DNA of 64,000 nucleotides from Pseudomonas frederiksbergensis (GTDB taxonomy: Bacteria; Pseudomonadota; Gammaproteobacteria; Pseudomonadales; Pseudomonadaceae), in NCBI RefSeq assembly GCF_003732705.1, contig NZ_MOBR01000020.1, forward strand, positions 1-64,000, given 5' to 3'. The notes below the pieces were generated by a model. It saw only the letters and a program-made list of their open reading frames with translations, did no database searches and had not been told where the DNA came from. The position numbers and the translations under genes were made by a program. Shown piece after piece: positions 9,186 through 17,270 of the stretch (position 1 is the stretch's first letter; the number at the start of each line of letters is the position of its first letter).

Positions 9186-9789
9186 ATCACGATTGATCGA
9201 ACAACTCAAAGCAGTGAGCTTTCCAACCCTCGGGCATTTCCTGGAGGAGGGCTTCGCCGACTCCCAATTGCGGGCCATGGTGCCTAATGTGAAAGTGGTC
9301 GGTCGCGCATTGACCCTGAAACTGGTCGGCGCCGATGCCATCGCGGTCAACCAGGCGTTGGCGCTGATCAAACCCGGTGATGTGCTGGTGATCGACACCG
9401 GGGGCGATCACCAACACGCTCCGGTCGGCGCGGTGACCAGTTGCGCCGCACGTTGCGCCGGTGCCGTGGGCATCGTGGTGGATGGCGCGGTGACTGACTT
9501 GCTGGAACTGCGTGAAGCCGGGCTGCCGATCTTCGCTCGCGGCACCAGCCTGCTGACCACCAAGTTGCATGGGCGCGGCGATAGCCAGATCAATCAGCCG
9601 ATCCACTGCGCTGGCGTCACGGTCAATCCCGGGGATCTGGTGTTGGCGGACGACAACGGCGTGCTGTTTCTCGACTGGCCGACCGCTGCGGTGGTCATCG
9701 ATCAAGCCCTGGCTTCCGATCACGCCGAGCCGCGTTTGCTGGAACGCTTAAAATCCGGCGAACCGGTTGCGCAGGTTTTAAAAACCTAA
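9178..9789 (+). CDS. RraA-like protein / 4-hydroxy-4-methyl-2-oxoglutarate aldolase family
   Basis: A 203-residue protein of the RraA/HMG aldolase fold. It shows the GDVLVIDTGGD and GAVTSCAARCAGAVGIVVDGAVTD segments that form the metal/pyruvate-binding site (Gly-rich loop, D...R/D region). True members of the catabolic branch cleave 4-hydroxy-4-methyl-2-oxoglutarate or decarboxylate oxaloacetate; the RNase E inhibitor RraA has the same fold. The location in a transporter-RidA operon favours the catabolic aldolase/decarboxylase role. The ATG start is embedded in the end of the RidA gene, supporting this start. Confidence 0.82.
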   Translation: MDESRLIEQLKAVSFPTLGHFLEEGFADSQLRAMVPNVKVVGRALTLKLVGADAIAVNQALALIKPGDVLVIDTGGDHQHAPVGAVTSCAARCAGAVGIVVDGAVTDLLELREAGLPIFARGTSLLTTKLHGRGDSQINQPIHCAGVTVNPGDLVLADDNGVLFLDWPTAAVVIDQALASDHAEPRLLERLKSGEPVAQVLKT

Positions 9790-10718
9790 GCCGTCAAGCA
9801 CGCCTGCAAGCTCTCGATAAACAGTGTCTCCGCGCGGCTCATGCGCTGCTCGCGGTTCCACAACAAATGAATGTCCACATCGGCAATCCCTTCGTGGGGC
9901 GGCAGGCGCCAGAGCAATCCGGCGTCGACATCCGCCGCCACCACATGCTCGGGCAGACAGCCGATACCAAACCCGGCGATCACCAATCGCCGGACTTCCT
10001 CCAGGCTCGGTGACGACGCCACAATGCGTCCGCTGAAACCCTGCTGATCACGAAAAATCGTTAGCGGCGACAGCATGCCGCCAATCTGGTCGCTGGTGAA
10101 ACTGACGAAATTCTCCCGCTGCAAATCCCCCTCAGCGACGTTCTGCTGGCCGAATAATGCATGGTGCTTGCCGCAGAAAAACGCATAGCGCTGACGCAGG
10201 AACAGCCGCTGTTCCAGGCGCGGCTGTGGCCGGCGGTTGAGGCTCAGTCCCAGGGTCGCAGTCTTTTCCTGAAGGGCACTGACGATGTCGGAACTGCGCA
10301 TCACGTCCACTTCCAGATCCACCCGTGGGTGCTGACGGTGAAAGTCGGCGAGGAAGTCATCGAAGCGTTCAGAGAAGATCCGACTGATGATCAGCAACCG
10401 CACCTTGCCGATCACTTCGTCGGCCGGTTGCTCCAGCACGCTGCTGACTTGCGACATCTGCCCGTAGATTTCCCCGGCCAGTTCGAAGATCTGCTCGCCG
10501 ACTTCGGTCAGGGCAAATCGCGGTCCGCGCCGGGCGATCAGTTGCCGGCCGAGTTGTTCTTCCAGCCGCTTCAACGCCTGACTCACTGCCGGTTGCGTCA
10601 GGTGCAGACGGGCGGCGGCACGGCTGATGCTCAGTTCCTGGCCGATGACCCGAAAGGTGCGCAGCAGGTTCCAGTCGAGGCGGTCATTGAGCAGGCGTTG
10701 CACTTCGCGTTCGGCCAT
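9786..10718 (-). CDS. LysR-family transcriptional regulator, second paralogue
   Basis: A 310-residue LysR regulator with the DNA-binding helix-turn-helix LSISRAAARLHLTQPAVSQALKRLEEQL and an effector-binding C-terminal domain. It ends with a 4-base overlap against the convergent RraA-like gene (9789) and is divergent from the third MHS transporter, which it probably controls. Sequence similarity to the LysR at 3210-4169 is high over the whole length, including FVSFTSDQ, the RDEQGF/RDQQGF block and the ending LLWNREQ(K/R)M. The pair are recent paralogues and could cross-recognise the shared promoter blocks at 4215 and 10765. Confidence 0.9.
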   Translation of the reverse strand: MAEREVQRLLNDRLDWNLLRTFRVIGQELSISRAAARLHLTQPAVSQALKRLEEQLGRQLIARRGPRFALTEVGEQIFELAGEIYGQMSQVSSVLEQPADEVIGKVRLLIISRIFSERFDDFLADFHRQHPRVDLEVDVMRSSDIVSALQEKTATLGLSLNRRPQPRLEQRLFLRQRYAFFCGKHHALFGQQNVAEGDLQRENFVSFTSDQIGGMLSPLTIFRDQQGFSGRIVASSPSLEEVRRLVIAGFGIGCLPEHVVAADVDAGLLWRLPPHEGIADVDIHLLWNREQRMSRAETLFIESLQACLTA

Positions 10719-10764
10719 GGCGGTTCTCGATTATAAGCAGGCGTAATAATCCGCATAATAAATA

Positions 10765-10798
10765 GAAAATTGACTAATCATAGCCCCGGGACGATAAA
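10765..10798 (+). promoter_or_regulatory. Sigma70-like promoter / operator block conserved with 4215-4248
   Basis: GAAAATTGACTAATC, 12 bases, CGATAAA; TTGACT and GATAAA are spaced by 17 bases. It is the same arrangement, base for base in the two conserved parts, as in front of the first MHS gene. It points towards the transporter at 10882. Confidence 0.6.
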
Positions 10799-10881
10799 TC
10801 ACCCCCAGACAGGCGCCGCCAGAGTGCCTTGGATTTAGCGTTTCTCTCCTGCCAAAAAAACAATCAAAGGAGCCCGACCCC

Positions 10882-12192
10882 ATGAAGCCTGTTGCTTCGT
10901 CTCAACCGCGCCGTGCCGCAGCGGCTGCCTTCATCGGCACCATGATCGAGTGGTACGACTTTTACATCTACGCCACCGCCGCCGCGCTGGTGTTCGGTGC
11001 GCTGTTCTTCCCCTCCGACGACAAGCTGTTCAGCACCATGGCCGCGTTCGGCACCTTCGCTGTGGGTTTCTTCGCGCGACCGTTGGGCGGGATTATCTTT
11101 GGCCATATCGGCGACCGTATCGGGCGCAAGAAGTCGCTGATCATCACCTTGCTGATGATGGGTGTGGTCACGGTGTGCATCGGTTTGCTGCCGACTTACG
11201 CGCAAATCGGCGTTGCGGCGCCGGTGCTGTTGATCCTGTTGCGCATCGTCCAGGGCATCGCCGTCGGCGGCGAGTGGGGCGGGGCGGTGTTGATGGCCGG
11301 TGAGCATGCGCCGAAGGGCCGTCGCAACTTCTTCGCGTCCTTTGCACAACTGGGCAGCCCGGCGGGTTTGATCCTGTCGTTGCTGGCCTTCAGTGCAGTC
11401 ACTCGCTTGCCGGAAGAAGACTTGATGAGTTGGGGCTGGCGCCTGCCGTTCCTTGCCAGTTCGCTGTTGCTGCTGGTGGGGTTGGCGATTCGTCTGGGTG
11501 TGAATGAATCCCCGGAGTTCCTCGCCAGCCGCGAACTGGCCAGCAAAAGCACACGCAAGGAGCAGGCGCCGGTGATGGAAGTGCTGCGTACCGCATGGCG
11601 TCCGCTGCTGCTGTGTATCGGCGCCAACACCCTTGGGATCGCCGGGGTGTATTTCACCAACACTTTCATGATCGCCTACACCACCCAGCAACTTGAGTTG
11701 CCGCGCTCACTGATCCTCGAGTGCCTGTTTGTGGTGGCGATTATTCAGTTCTGCATTCAGCCATTGGCGGCGTGGGTCGCGGAGAAAATCGGTGCGACGC
11801 GTTTCCTGTGCCTGATGTCGCTGCTGGCGATGGCCTCACCGTATCCGATGTTTGTGCTGGTCAGCTCGGCACAGCCGTCGCTGATCATCCTCGGCATCGC
11901 CCTGGCGGTGGTGTGCATGGCCTCGTTCTACGCGGTGATCGCCGGTTACGTCAGCGGTATGTTCGAGACCCGCGTGCGCTACACCGCGATCTCCCTGGCT
12001 TATCAGATTTGCGGTGCGCTGGCCGGTGGCCTGACGCCGCTGATCGGCACGATGCTGGCGCATAAATTCGCCGGCCAATGGTGGCCGCTGGCGGTGTTCT
12101 ACAGCCTGATCGCCGCCACTTCGCTGATCTGCGTCTTATCCCTTGCCCGTCGTCATGCCAGCGCTGAACGCGTTGAATTGGCCAACGCTTAA
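10882..12192 (+). CDS. MFS transporter, metabolite:H+ symporter (MHS) family, copy 3
   Basis: A 436-residue MHS permease, twelve predicted helices, with GHIGDRIGRKKSL and GGEWGGAVLMAGEHAPKGR. It opens like copy 1 (PRRAAAAAFIGTMIEWYDFYIY) and remains similar to it throughout, including the C-terminal LTPLIGTMLAHKFAGQWWPLAV stretch. AAAGGAG precedes the ATG at a good distance. It is the first gene of a probable operon with the M20 amidohydrolase (24 bases downstream) and possibly the deacetylase-like gene after a REPIN. It may import an N-acylated or N-carbamoylated compound, given the hydrolases that follow; that is inference. Confidence 0.9.
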   Translation: MKPVASSQPRRAAAAAFIGTMIEWYDFYIYATAAALVFGALFFPSDDKLFSTMAAFGTFAVGFFARPLGGIIFGHIGDRIGRKKSLIITLLMMGVVTVCIGLLPTYAQIGVAAPVLLILLRIVQGIAVGGEWGGAVLMAGEHAPKGRRNFFASFAQLGSPAGLILSLLAFSAVTRLPEEDLMSWGWRLPFLASSLLLLVGLAIRLGVNESPEFLASRELASKSTRKEQAPVMEVLRTAWRPLLLCIGANTLGIAGVYFTNTFMIAYTTQQLELPRSLILECLFVVAIIQFCIQPLAAWVAEKIGATRFLCLMSLLAMASPYPMFVLVSSAQPSLIILGIALAVVCMASFYAVIAGYVSGMFETRVRYTAISLAYQICGALAGGLTPLIGTMLAHKFAGQWWPLAVFYSLIAATSLICVLSLARRHASAERVELANA

Positions 12193-12215
12193 CCGCGGTT
12201 TTTAAGGAGTAACGT

Positions 12216-13445
12216 ATGTTGAAAATTAACGGTGAACGCCTGTGGGCGAGCCTGATGGCCATGGCTGAAATCGGCGCGACGGCCCGTGGTGGCAGTTGTC
12301 GGCTGGCCCTGAGCGATGAAGACAAGGCTGGCCGCGAACTCTTCGCCCACTGGTGCCACGAAGCCGGGATGACCCTGAGCGTGGACGCCATCGGCAACCT
12401 GTTCGCCCGCCGCGAAGGCACCGACCCGGACGCTGCGCCGGTGATGATGGGCAGCCACCTCGACACCCAGCCTGAGGGCGGCCGCTTCGATGGCGTTTAC
12501 GGTGTGCTGGCCGGTCTGGAAGTGGTGCGTTGCCTGAACGATCTGGGGATTCAGACCCGCAAACCGCTGGAAGTGGCGGTGTGGACCAACGAAGAAGGTG
12601 CACGCTTCACCCCGGCGATGTTCGGCTCGGCGGTGTTCACCGGCATCATGCAACTGGACACGGCGCTGGCGGTGCGTGACATCGACGGCATCAGCGTCGC
12701 CGAGGCGTTGCAACGCACCGGTTATGCCGGCGAGCGTCCGTTGGGCGGTGCGGTGGATGCCTACTTTGAAGCGCATATCGAGCAAGGGCCGATCCTCGAA
12801 GACAACGCCAAAAGCATCGGCGTGGTCAGCGGCGGCCAGGCGATTCGCTGGCTCGACGTGCGGGTTGAAGGTATGGCGGCTCACGCCGGTACTACGCCGA
12901 TGCCATTGCGCAAGGACGCCCTGTACGGCGTGGCGCGGATGATCCAGGCCATCGAGGTTCTGGCCACGGATTTCGCTCCCGAAGGCCTGACCACGGTGGG
13001 CGAGTTGAGCATCAACAAATCCTCGCGCAACACCATTCCGGGGTTGGTGAATTTCACGGTCGATCTGCGCCATCACCGCGACGAAGCCATCGAGGCGATG
13101 GAGCAGCAAGTCCGCGCACGACTTCAGGCGATTGCTGACGGTCGCGACTTGAAGCTGACGATCACGCCGCACTGGATCAGCCCGGCGACACCGTTCGACG
13201 GCGAGTGCGTGGCGGCGGTGCAGCACGCGGTGGATGCCCTGGGCTACGCTCAGCAATCGATTGTCAGCGGCGCCGGGCATGACGCGATTCACCTGGCGCG
13301 GTACTGCCCGACGGCGATGGTGTTTATCCCGTGTGTGGGTGGGTTGAGTCATAACGAAGCCGAGGACGTGTTGCCCGAGGACGTGCGCCAGGGCACTGAC
13401 GTGTTGCTCAACGCCGTGCTGGCCCGCGCCGAAAGAACTGAATAA
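12216..13445 (+). CDS. Zn-dependent M20-family amidohydrolase (N-carbamoyl-L-amino-acid hydrolase/allantoate amidohydrolase-like)
   Basis: A 409-residue M20-family hydrolase of the carbamoylase subgroup (AmaB/HyuC/allantoate amidohydrolase), which removes an N-carbamoyl or similar group from amino-acid-like substrates. The metal-binding motifs are visible: GSHLDTQPEGGRFDG near residue 82, the catalytic NEEGARF and the later ligand region SGAGHDAIHLA. The dimerisation insert (VRVEGMAAHAGTTPM) lies in the middle. AAGGAG 7 bases before the ATG supports the start. It follows an MHS permease closely and precedes a deacetylase-like gene, making an import-and-deacylate unit. Confidence 0.88.
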   Translation: MLKINGERLWASLMAMAEIGATARGGSCRLALSDEDKAGRELFAHWCHEAGMTLSVDAIGNLFARREGTDPDAAPVMMGSHLDTQPEGGRFDGVYGVLAGLEVVRCLNDLGIQTRKPLEVAVWTNEEGARFTPAMFGSAVFTGIMQLDTALAVRDIDGISVAEALQRTGYAGERPLGGAVDAYFEAHIEQGPILEDNAKSIGVVSGGQAIRWLDVRVEGMAAHAGTTPMPLRKDALYGVARMIQAIEVLATDFAPEGLTTVGELSINKSSRNTIPGLVNFTVDLRHHRDEAIEAMEQQVRARLQAIADGRDLKLTITPHWISPATPFDGECVAAVQHAVDALGYAQQSIVSGAGHDAIHLARYCPTAMVFIPCVGGLSHNEAEDVLPEDVRQGTDVLLNAVLARAERTE

Positions 13446-13452
13446 CCACAAT

Positions 13453-13550
13453 CCCTGTAGGAGCGAGGCTTGCCCGCGAAGACGGTGTGTCAGTCAACAT
13501 AGATGTTGAATGTGCTGACGCCTTCGCGGGCAAGCCTCGCTCCTACAGGG
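13453..13550. repeat. REPIN (two inverted REP sequences)
   Basis: CTGTAGGAGCGAGGCTTGCC and its inverted partner flank a short spacer. This is the Pseudomonas REP doublet, here between the amidohydrolase and deacetylase-like genes, and able to form a long hairpin in mRNA. Confidence 0.85.
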
Positions 13551-13584
13551 GCGCGTGCTCCGTTTCAGAACAGGAATTTATCCC

Positions 13585-14610
13585 ATGCGCAGTTTTTTCC
13601 ACCCCGAACAATTGCTCCATCACCCACGCAGCTACTACTCCCGCGGGCAGATGCGCACGCCGCAGGAAGTGCCTGAACGCGCGCAACGATTGGTACAGGC
13701 TTCGCATTCCCTGGGCTTCAAGGTCGAGCAACCCACCGATGCCGGACTCGTTCCTTTACTGGCGGTCCACGGCGCGCCATACCTGACGTTTCTCCAGGAA
13801 GCCCATCAGCGCTGGAAGGAAATCCCCGAAGATTGGGGCGATGAAGTCATGTCGAACATCTTCGTCCGCGAGCCCAATGCCTTGCGCGGGATTCTTGCCC
13901 AGGCCGCTCGTTATCTGGCGGATGGCAGTTGCCCGGTGGGCGAGCAGACCTGGCGCTCGGCCTATTGGTCGGCGCAAAGCGCGATTGCCGGGGCCCAGGC
14001 GTTGCTCGATGGCGAGCCGGCGGCGTATGCCTTGTGCCGTCCGCCAGGTCACCATGCGCGGGCAGAAGCGGCCGGTGGTTTCTGCTACCTCAACAACGCG
14101 GCAGTGGCGGCGCAGGTCTTGCGCGCAGGGTTCGAGCGAGTGGCGGTGCTCGACACCGACATGCATCACGGTCAGGGCATTCAAGAGATTTTCTACGACC
14201 GCGACGATGTGCTGTACGTCTCGGTGCATGGCGATCCGACCAATTTCTATCCAGGGGTTGCCGGGTTTGCCGATGAGCGTGGCGTCGGAGCGGGGGAGGG
14301 TTTCAACCTGAATCTGCCGATGGCCCACGGCGCCAGTGAGGCGGATTTCCTTGGGCAACTTGAGGTGGCGTTGGCGGCGGTGAAGGACTTCGGCGCCGAG
14401 GTGTTGGTGCTGTCCCTGGGTTTCGATATTTTCGTGCTGGACCCGCAGAGCAAAGTGGCGGTGACCCGGGACGGGTTTGCGGTATTGGGCGAGCGGATTC
14501 GCAGCCTTGGGTTGCCGTGTCTGATTGTGCAGGAGGGTGGGTATCACCTGGAAAGCCTGGAGGACAATGCGCGGGCGTTTTTTGTGAATGCCGAGGTGTG
14601 GCAACGCTGA
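13585..14610 (+). CDS. Histone deacetylase-family hydrolase (acetylpolyamine amidohydrolase-like)
   Basis: A class II HDAC/arginase-fold deacetylase of 341 residues. Zinc site and catalytic elements are visible: RPPGHHA (tandem catalytic His), VAVLDTDMHHGQG (Asp/His zinc ligands), SLGFDIF (third ligand Asp) and QEGGYHLE. The ATG at 13585 (MRSFFHPEQLLHH) was chosen over 13555 because CAGGAA precedes it and this is the usual start of the family. Bacterial relatives deacetylate acetylpolyamines and other short acylamides. Its place after an MHS permease and an M20 amidohydrolase suggests deacylation of an imported acylated compound. A REPIN separates it from the amidohydrolase gene, so co-transcription is uncertain. 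Confidence 0.88.
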   Translation: MRSFFHPEQLLHHPRSYYSRGQMRTPQEVPERAQRLVQASHSLGFKVEQPTDAGLVPLLAVHGAPYLTFLQEAHQRWKEIPEDWGDEVMSNIFVREPNALRGILAQAARYLADGSCPVGEQTWRSAYWSAQSAIAGAQALLDGEPAAYALCRPPGHHARAEAAGGFCYLNNAAVAAQVLRAGFERVAVLDTDMHHGQGIQEIFYDRDDVLYVSVHGDPTNFYPGVAGFADERGVGAGEGFNLNLPMAHGASEADFLGQLEVALAAVKDFGAEVLVLSLGFDIFVLDPQSKVAVTRDGFAVLGERIRSLGLPCLIVQEGGYHLESLEDNARAFFVNAEVWQR

Positions 14611-14628
14611 GATGTGTGGTGTCCAGAA

Positions 14629-14707
14629 GGCCGCCTTCGCGGGCGAGCCTCGTTCCTACAGGTGATCACATTCCCCTGTAGGAGCGAGGCTTGCCCGCGA
14701 AGAGGCC
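14629..14707. repeat. REP pair between convergent genes
   Basis: Two inverted REP sequences (CTTCGCGGGCGAGCCTCG... and CTGTAGGAGCGAGGCTTGCC) lie between the deacetylase-like gene and the convergent LprI-like gene. This position suits transcript-end protection. Confidence 0.85.
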
Positions 14708-14725
14708 CTCACAGACACAAAATCA

Positions 14726-15127
14726 TCAAGCCCCAGGCACCGGGCAACTCAAATCACCTTCTTCACACTTCAAATAAGTCTTGAGCGCCTCGACCCGCGC
14801 CTTGGTCAGGCCGGTCGTGCAATTGCTGTAGATCAGCGGATACACGCTGCCCCCCTCAACCCCGGAAGCCGAGAACTTGCACTCCGCATCCCGAAACGCC
14901 ACCCAGCTCCGTTGGGCGCTGACCAGCAGCTTCTTGGCATCGGGACTGTCTTTCAGCCGTTGGGTGATCTGCTGATACAACGTATTCAACTCTTTATCCG
15001 CAGCCTTGTATTGCTGGCCGGCGCACTGATTCATATCGCCCTGGGTCGTGGCATTGTCACAGTCCATGGCGTGAGCGGCGGTGATGAACAGCAGCGGCGT
15101 CAGCGCCAGGAGAAAGCGTGGGTGCAT
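14726..15127 (-). CDS. Secreted DUF1311 / LprI-like protein
   Basis: A 133-residue protein with a clear signal peptide (MHPRFLLALTPLLFITAAHA, cleavage after AHA), so it is expected in the periplasm. The mature part has the LprI/DUF1311 pattern: four or more cysteines (CDNATTQGDMNQCAGQ, CKF, CTT), a helical YKAADKELNTLYQQI repeat and the QRSWVAFRDAEC motif. The family includes lysozyme inhibitors (LprI in mycobacteria), but most members have no tested function. It is convergent with the deacetylase-like gene and appears monocistronic. Confidence 0.85.
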   Translation of the reverse strand: MHPRFLLALTPLLFITAAHAMDCDNATTQGDMNQCAGQQYKAADKELNTLYQQITQRLKDSPDAKKLLVSAQRSWVAFRDAECKFSASGVEGGSVYPLIYSNCTTGLTKARVEALKTYLKCEEGDLSCPVPGA

Positions 15128-15181
15128 GGGGGATTCTCGTGGTGGGATTGGAAGTGGAGGGCAGTGTAGCGAATCTGCGAT

Positions 15182-15712
15182 TCACCGCTCACCCTGTGGG
15201 AGCGGGCTTGCTCGCGAAAGCGGTGTGTCAGGCTGCATTACTGTCGACTGACACGCCCTCTTCGCGAGCAAGCCCGCTCCCACAGGGGATTGTGTCGTCT
15301 GATGAATCCAGGTCTGCCACTCAGGGCATTGTTCAACGGCTTCATATTCAAGCCAAGGCACATCATGAGACGTCCAGATATGCGCCTGCGGCGTCATACC
15401 CGGATCAGCATCCAGCGTCGCCACCCGCACGATCACATGCGGCTGAGCCAAACGTTCCGCCATCAAATGCGAACCACACACCGAGCAGAAATACCGAAGC
15501 TTGCCGGGAGACGACTCAAAACTGCTCAACCGATCCTGCCCCTTGGTCCAGCGAAAATGCTCACGCATGACCCCGGCGGTCGAGGCGAATGCTGCGGCGT
15601 GAGCCTTGCGGCAAGTCTGGCAATGGCAATGAACGATCGGCATGTCGAGGCCGTCGAGTTGGTATTCGATGGATTTGCACAGGCAGCTGCCGTGTAGGGT
15701 GGGATGTGGCAT
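15182..15712 (-). CDS. GFA-family (glutathione-dependent formaldehyde-activating-like) zinc protein with REPIN-encoded tail
   Basis: A small zinc-binding GFA/CENP-V-fold protein. Zinc ligands are evident as GSCLC, HCHCQTC and FCSVCGS. The family name refers to glutathione/formaldehyde adduct chemistry, but most members are uncharacterised. The normal domain ends near EYEAVEQCPEWQTWIH. The last roughly 33 residues (beginning SPVGAGLLAKRACQS) are translated from the REPIN at 15191-15287, so the original stop seems to have been lost or overtaken by the repeat. The gene is alone on this strand. Functional effects of the tail are unknown. Confidence 0.82.
   Translation of the reverse strand: MPHPTLHGSCLCKSIEYQLDGLDMPIVHCHCQTCRKAHAAAFASTAGVMREHFRWTKGQDRLSSFESSPGKLRYFCSVCGSHLMAERLAQPHVIVRVATLDADPGMTPQAHIWTSHDVPWLEYEAVEQCPEWQTWIHQTTQSPVGAGLLAKRACQSTVMQPDTPLSRASPLPQGER
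15191..15287. repeat. REPIN overlapping the 3' end of the GFA gene
   Basis: CTGTGGGAGCGGGCTTGCTC and its inverted partner AGCAAGCCCGCTCCCACAG surround a short loop. Nearly the whole element is inside the GFA reading frame. Confidence 0.85.
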
Positions 15713-15868
15713 GGGGCGTCCTTGACCTGAAATTCAAACGATGTGCACTTTAACATTCACTTTTCCGGGCCTTTCAGGGCGCAAGCAAGATCCCGAGAGC
15801 GACGATTGCACTGGCTTGATACAACTTTAGGGTTGGTCTTGTGGTCTTACAGGCCTACTGTTCAGTAC

Positions 15869-15877
15869 AGGAGGTGA
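15869..15877 (+). promoter_or_regulatory. Strong ribosome-binding site of the SRPBCC gene
   Basis: AGGAGGTGA lies just before the ATG at 15881, a near-perfect Shine-Dalgarno match that fixes this start. A TTGATA element upstream near 15816 could be a -35 box. Confidence 0.6.
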
Positions 15878-15880
15878 CTT

Positions 15881-16369
15881 ATGAATCCAGCATCAGATCG
15901 CATCGAAAGGAAGATTTTGCTCAAGGCGCCGCGCTCGCATGTCTGGCGCGTGGTGGCCAATGCCGAAGCGTTCGGCCAGTGGTTTGGCGTGTCGCTCGAG
16001 GGCAAGCGCTTTGTCGCCGGTGAATGGACCCAGGGGCAGATTACCTATCCGGGTTATGAGCACTTGCTGTGGAATGTCCTGGTGGAGCGGGTCGAGCCGG
16101 AGCGGGTGTTTTCGTTTCGCTGGCATCCGTATGCCGTGGAACCGGAGGTCGATTACTCCCAGGAGCCCACCACCCTGGTGAAATTCGAACTTCAGGACAT
16201 GGACGAAGGCACGTTGTTGACGGTTGTCGAGTCCGGTTTCGATCACATTCCCCAAACCCGACGGCTCAAGGCATTCCGCATGGACAGTCGGGGCTGGGAT
16301 GAGCAGATGAGCAATATCGAAGAGTTTCTGAAAACCAGCGCCAAGGCCCGTGAGCATCATGGAGAGTAA
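15881..16369 (+). CDS. SRPBCC / AHSA1-domain protein
   Basis: A 162-residue START-like (SRPBCC) protein of the AHSA1 branch, a fold that binds hydrophobic ligands or cochaperone partners. Typical features are the opening RIERKILLKAPRSHVWRVVAN, the FGQWFGV segment, the central WNVLVERVEPERVFSFRW strand pair and the C-terminal helix around GWDEQMSNIEEFLK. The strong ribosome-binding site supports the start. Its TAA stop is immediately followed by the ATG of a phosphotransferase gene, so the two are translationally coupled. The function in this pair is not evident. Confidence 0.85.
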   Translation: MNPASDRIERKILLKAPRSHVWRVVANAEAFGQWFGVSLEGKRFVAGEWTQGQITYPGYEHLLWNVLVERVEPERVFSFRWHPYAVEPEVDYSQEPTTLVKFELQDMDEGTLLTVVESGFDHIPQTRRLKAFRMDSRGWDEQMSNIEEFLKTSAKAREHHGE

Positions 16370-17170
16370 ATGTTTGAACCCTGGTTGAAGCGCTGGGCGC
16401 TGGTGCCGGACGGCGAGCCGATCATCACGCCCGGCAGTCGTTTGCTGCCGGTGCGGATGGGGGAAGTACCGGCGATGTTGAAGGTGGCGGTGGAAGCCGA
16501 GGAGAAGTTCGGCAATCTGCTGATGACCTGGTGGGACGGTGAGGGTGCAGCCCAAGTGTTCGCCTATCACAGTGACGGGTTGTTGCTTGAACGTGCCATT
16601 GGCCGGCGTTCGTTGATGAACATGGCACTCAACGGCCAGGACGACGAAGCCAGCCAGATCCTCTGTGCAGCGGTGGCGCGGTTGCATGCGCCGCGCTCGT
16701 CGCCCTTGCCGCCGCTGGTGCCGTTGGCGCAATGGTTCACATCATTACGCCTGGCAGCCGCGCAGCACGGCGGCCTCTATTCCCTGAGTCTGAGCACCGC
16801 TGAAGCCTTGCTGGCCGAGCCACAAGACGTGGTTGTGCTGCACGGCGACATCCATCACGAAAACATTCTGGATTTCGGCCCGCGAGGCTGGCTGGCCATC
16901 GACCCCAAACGGGTGATCGGCGAGCGCGGTTTCGATTACGCCAACCTGATTTGCAACCCGGAACTGCCCACGGCGACGGATCCACTGCGTTTTGCGCGAC
17001 AAATCAAGATCGTGGCGAAAGCGGCAGGGCTTGAGCGCCGGCGCTTGCTGCAATGGGTGCTGGCCTTTGCCGGATTGTCGGCGGCGTGGTTTCTTGAGGA
17101 TGGCGACACCCTGGCGGCCGAAGGTCAGCTGCAGATCGCTAAACTCGCGGCTTCCAGCCTGGATACCTGA
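16370..17170 (+). CDS. Aminoglycoside 6-phosphotransferase-like kinase (APH(6)/hydroxyurea phosphotransferase family)
   Basis: A 266-residue small-molecule kinase of the aminoglycoside phosphotransferase fold. The catalytic loop is VLHGDIHHENIL (Asp base and Asn metal ligand) near residues 160-170, followed by the WLAIDPKRVIGERGFDYANL segment carrying the second metal-binding Asp. This matches the APH(6)/streptomycin and hydroxyurea phosphotransferase subgroup in particular. It begins directly after the stop of the SRPBCC gene with no gap. Chromosomal homologues in Pseudomonas need not confer antibiotic resistance, so the natural substrate remains open. Confidence 0.82.
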   Translation: MFEPWLKRWALVPDGEPIITPGSRLLPVRMGEVPAMLKVAVEAEEKFGNLLMTWWDGEGAAQVFAYHSDGLLLERAIGRRSLMNMALNGQDDEASQILCAAVARLHAPRSSPLPPLVPLAQWFTSLRLAAAQHGGLYSLSLSTAEALLAEPQDVVVLHGDIHHENILDFGPRGWLAIDPKRVIGERGFDYANLICNPELPTATDPLRFARQIKIVAKAAGLERRRLLQWVLAFAGLSAAWFLEDGDTLAAEGQLQIAKLAASSLDT

Positions 17171-17197
17171 GTCGACTAAGGGTTTTCGGAAGCGGGG

Positions 17198-17265
17198 TAT
17201 AGCGAATGTCTTACACGCGGTGGTAGCTATGTCGTCTATTGCACATTGGATCCGAAGCGTAATCT
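17198..17265 (+). promoter_or_regulatory. Putative GacA-dependent promoter of rsmX copy 1
   Basis: A CTTACA half-site (17210-17215) lies exactly 44 bases before a TAATCT -10 box (17260-17265). GacA upstream activating sequences in front of rsm sRNA genes read TGTAAG-N6-CTTACA; only the right half is well kept here. Copy 2 has the same half-site with the same 44-base spacing. Confidence 0.5.
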
Positions 17266-17270
17266 AGCCT

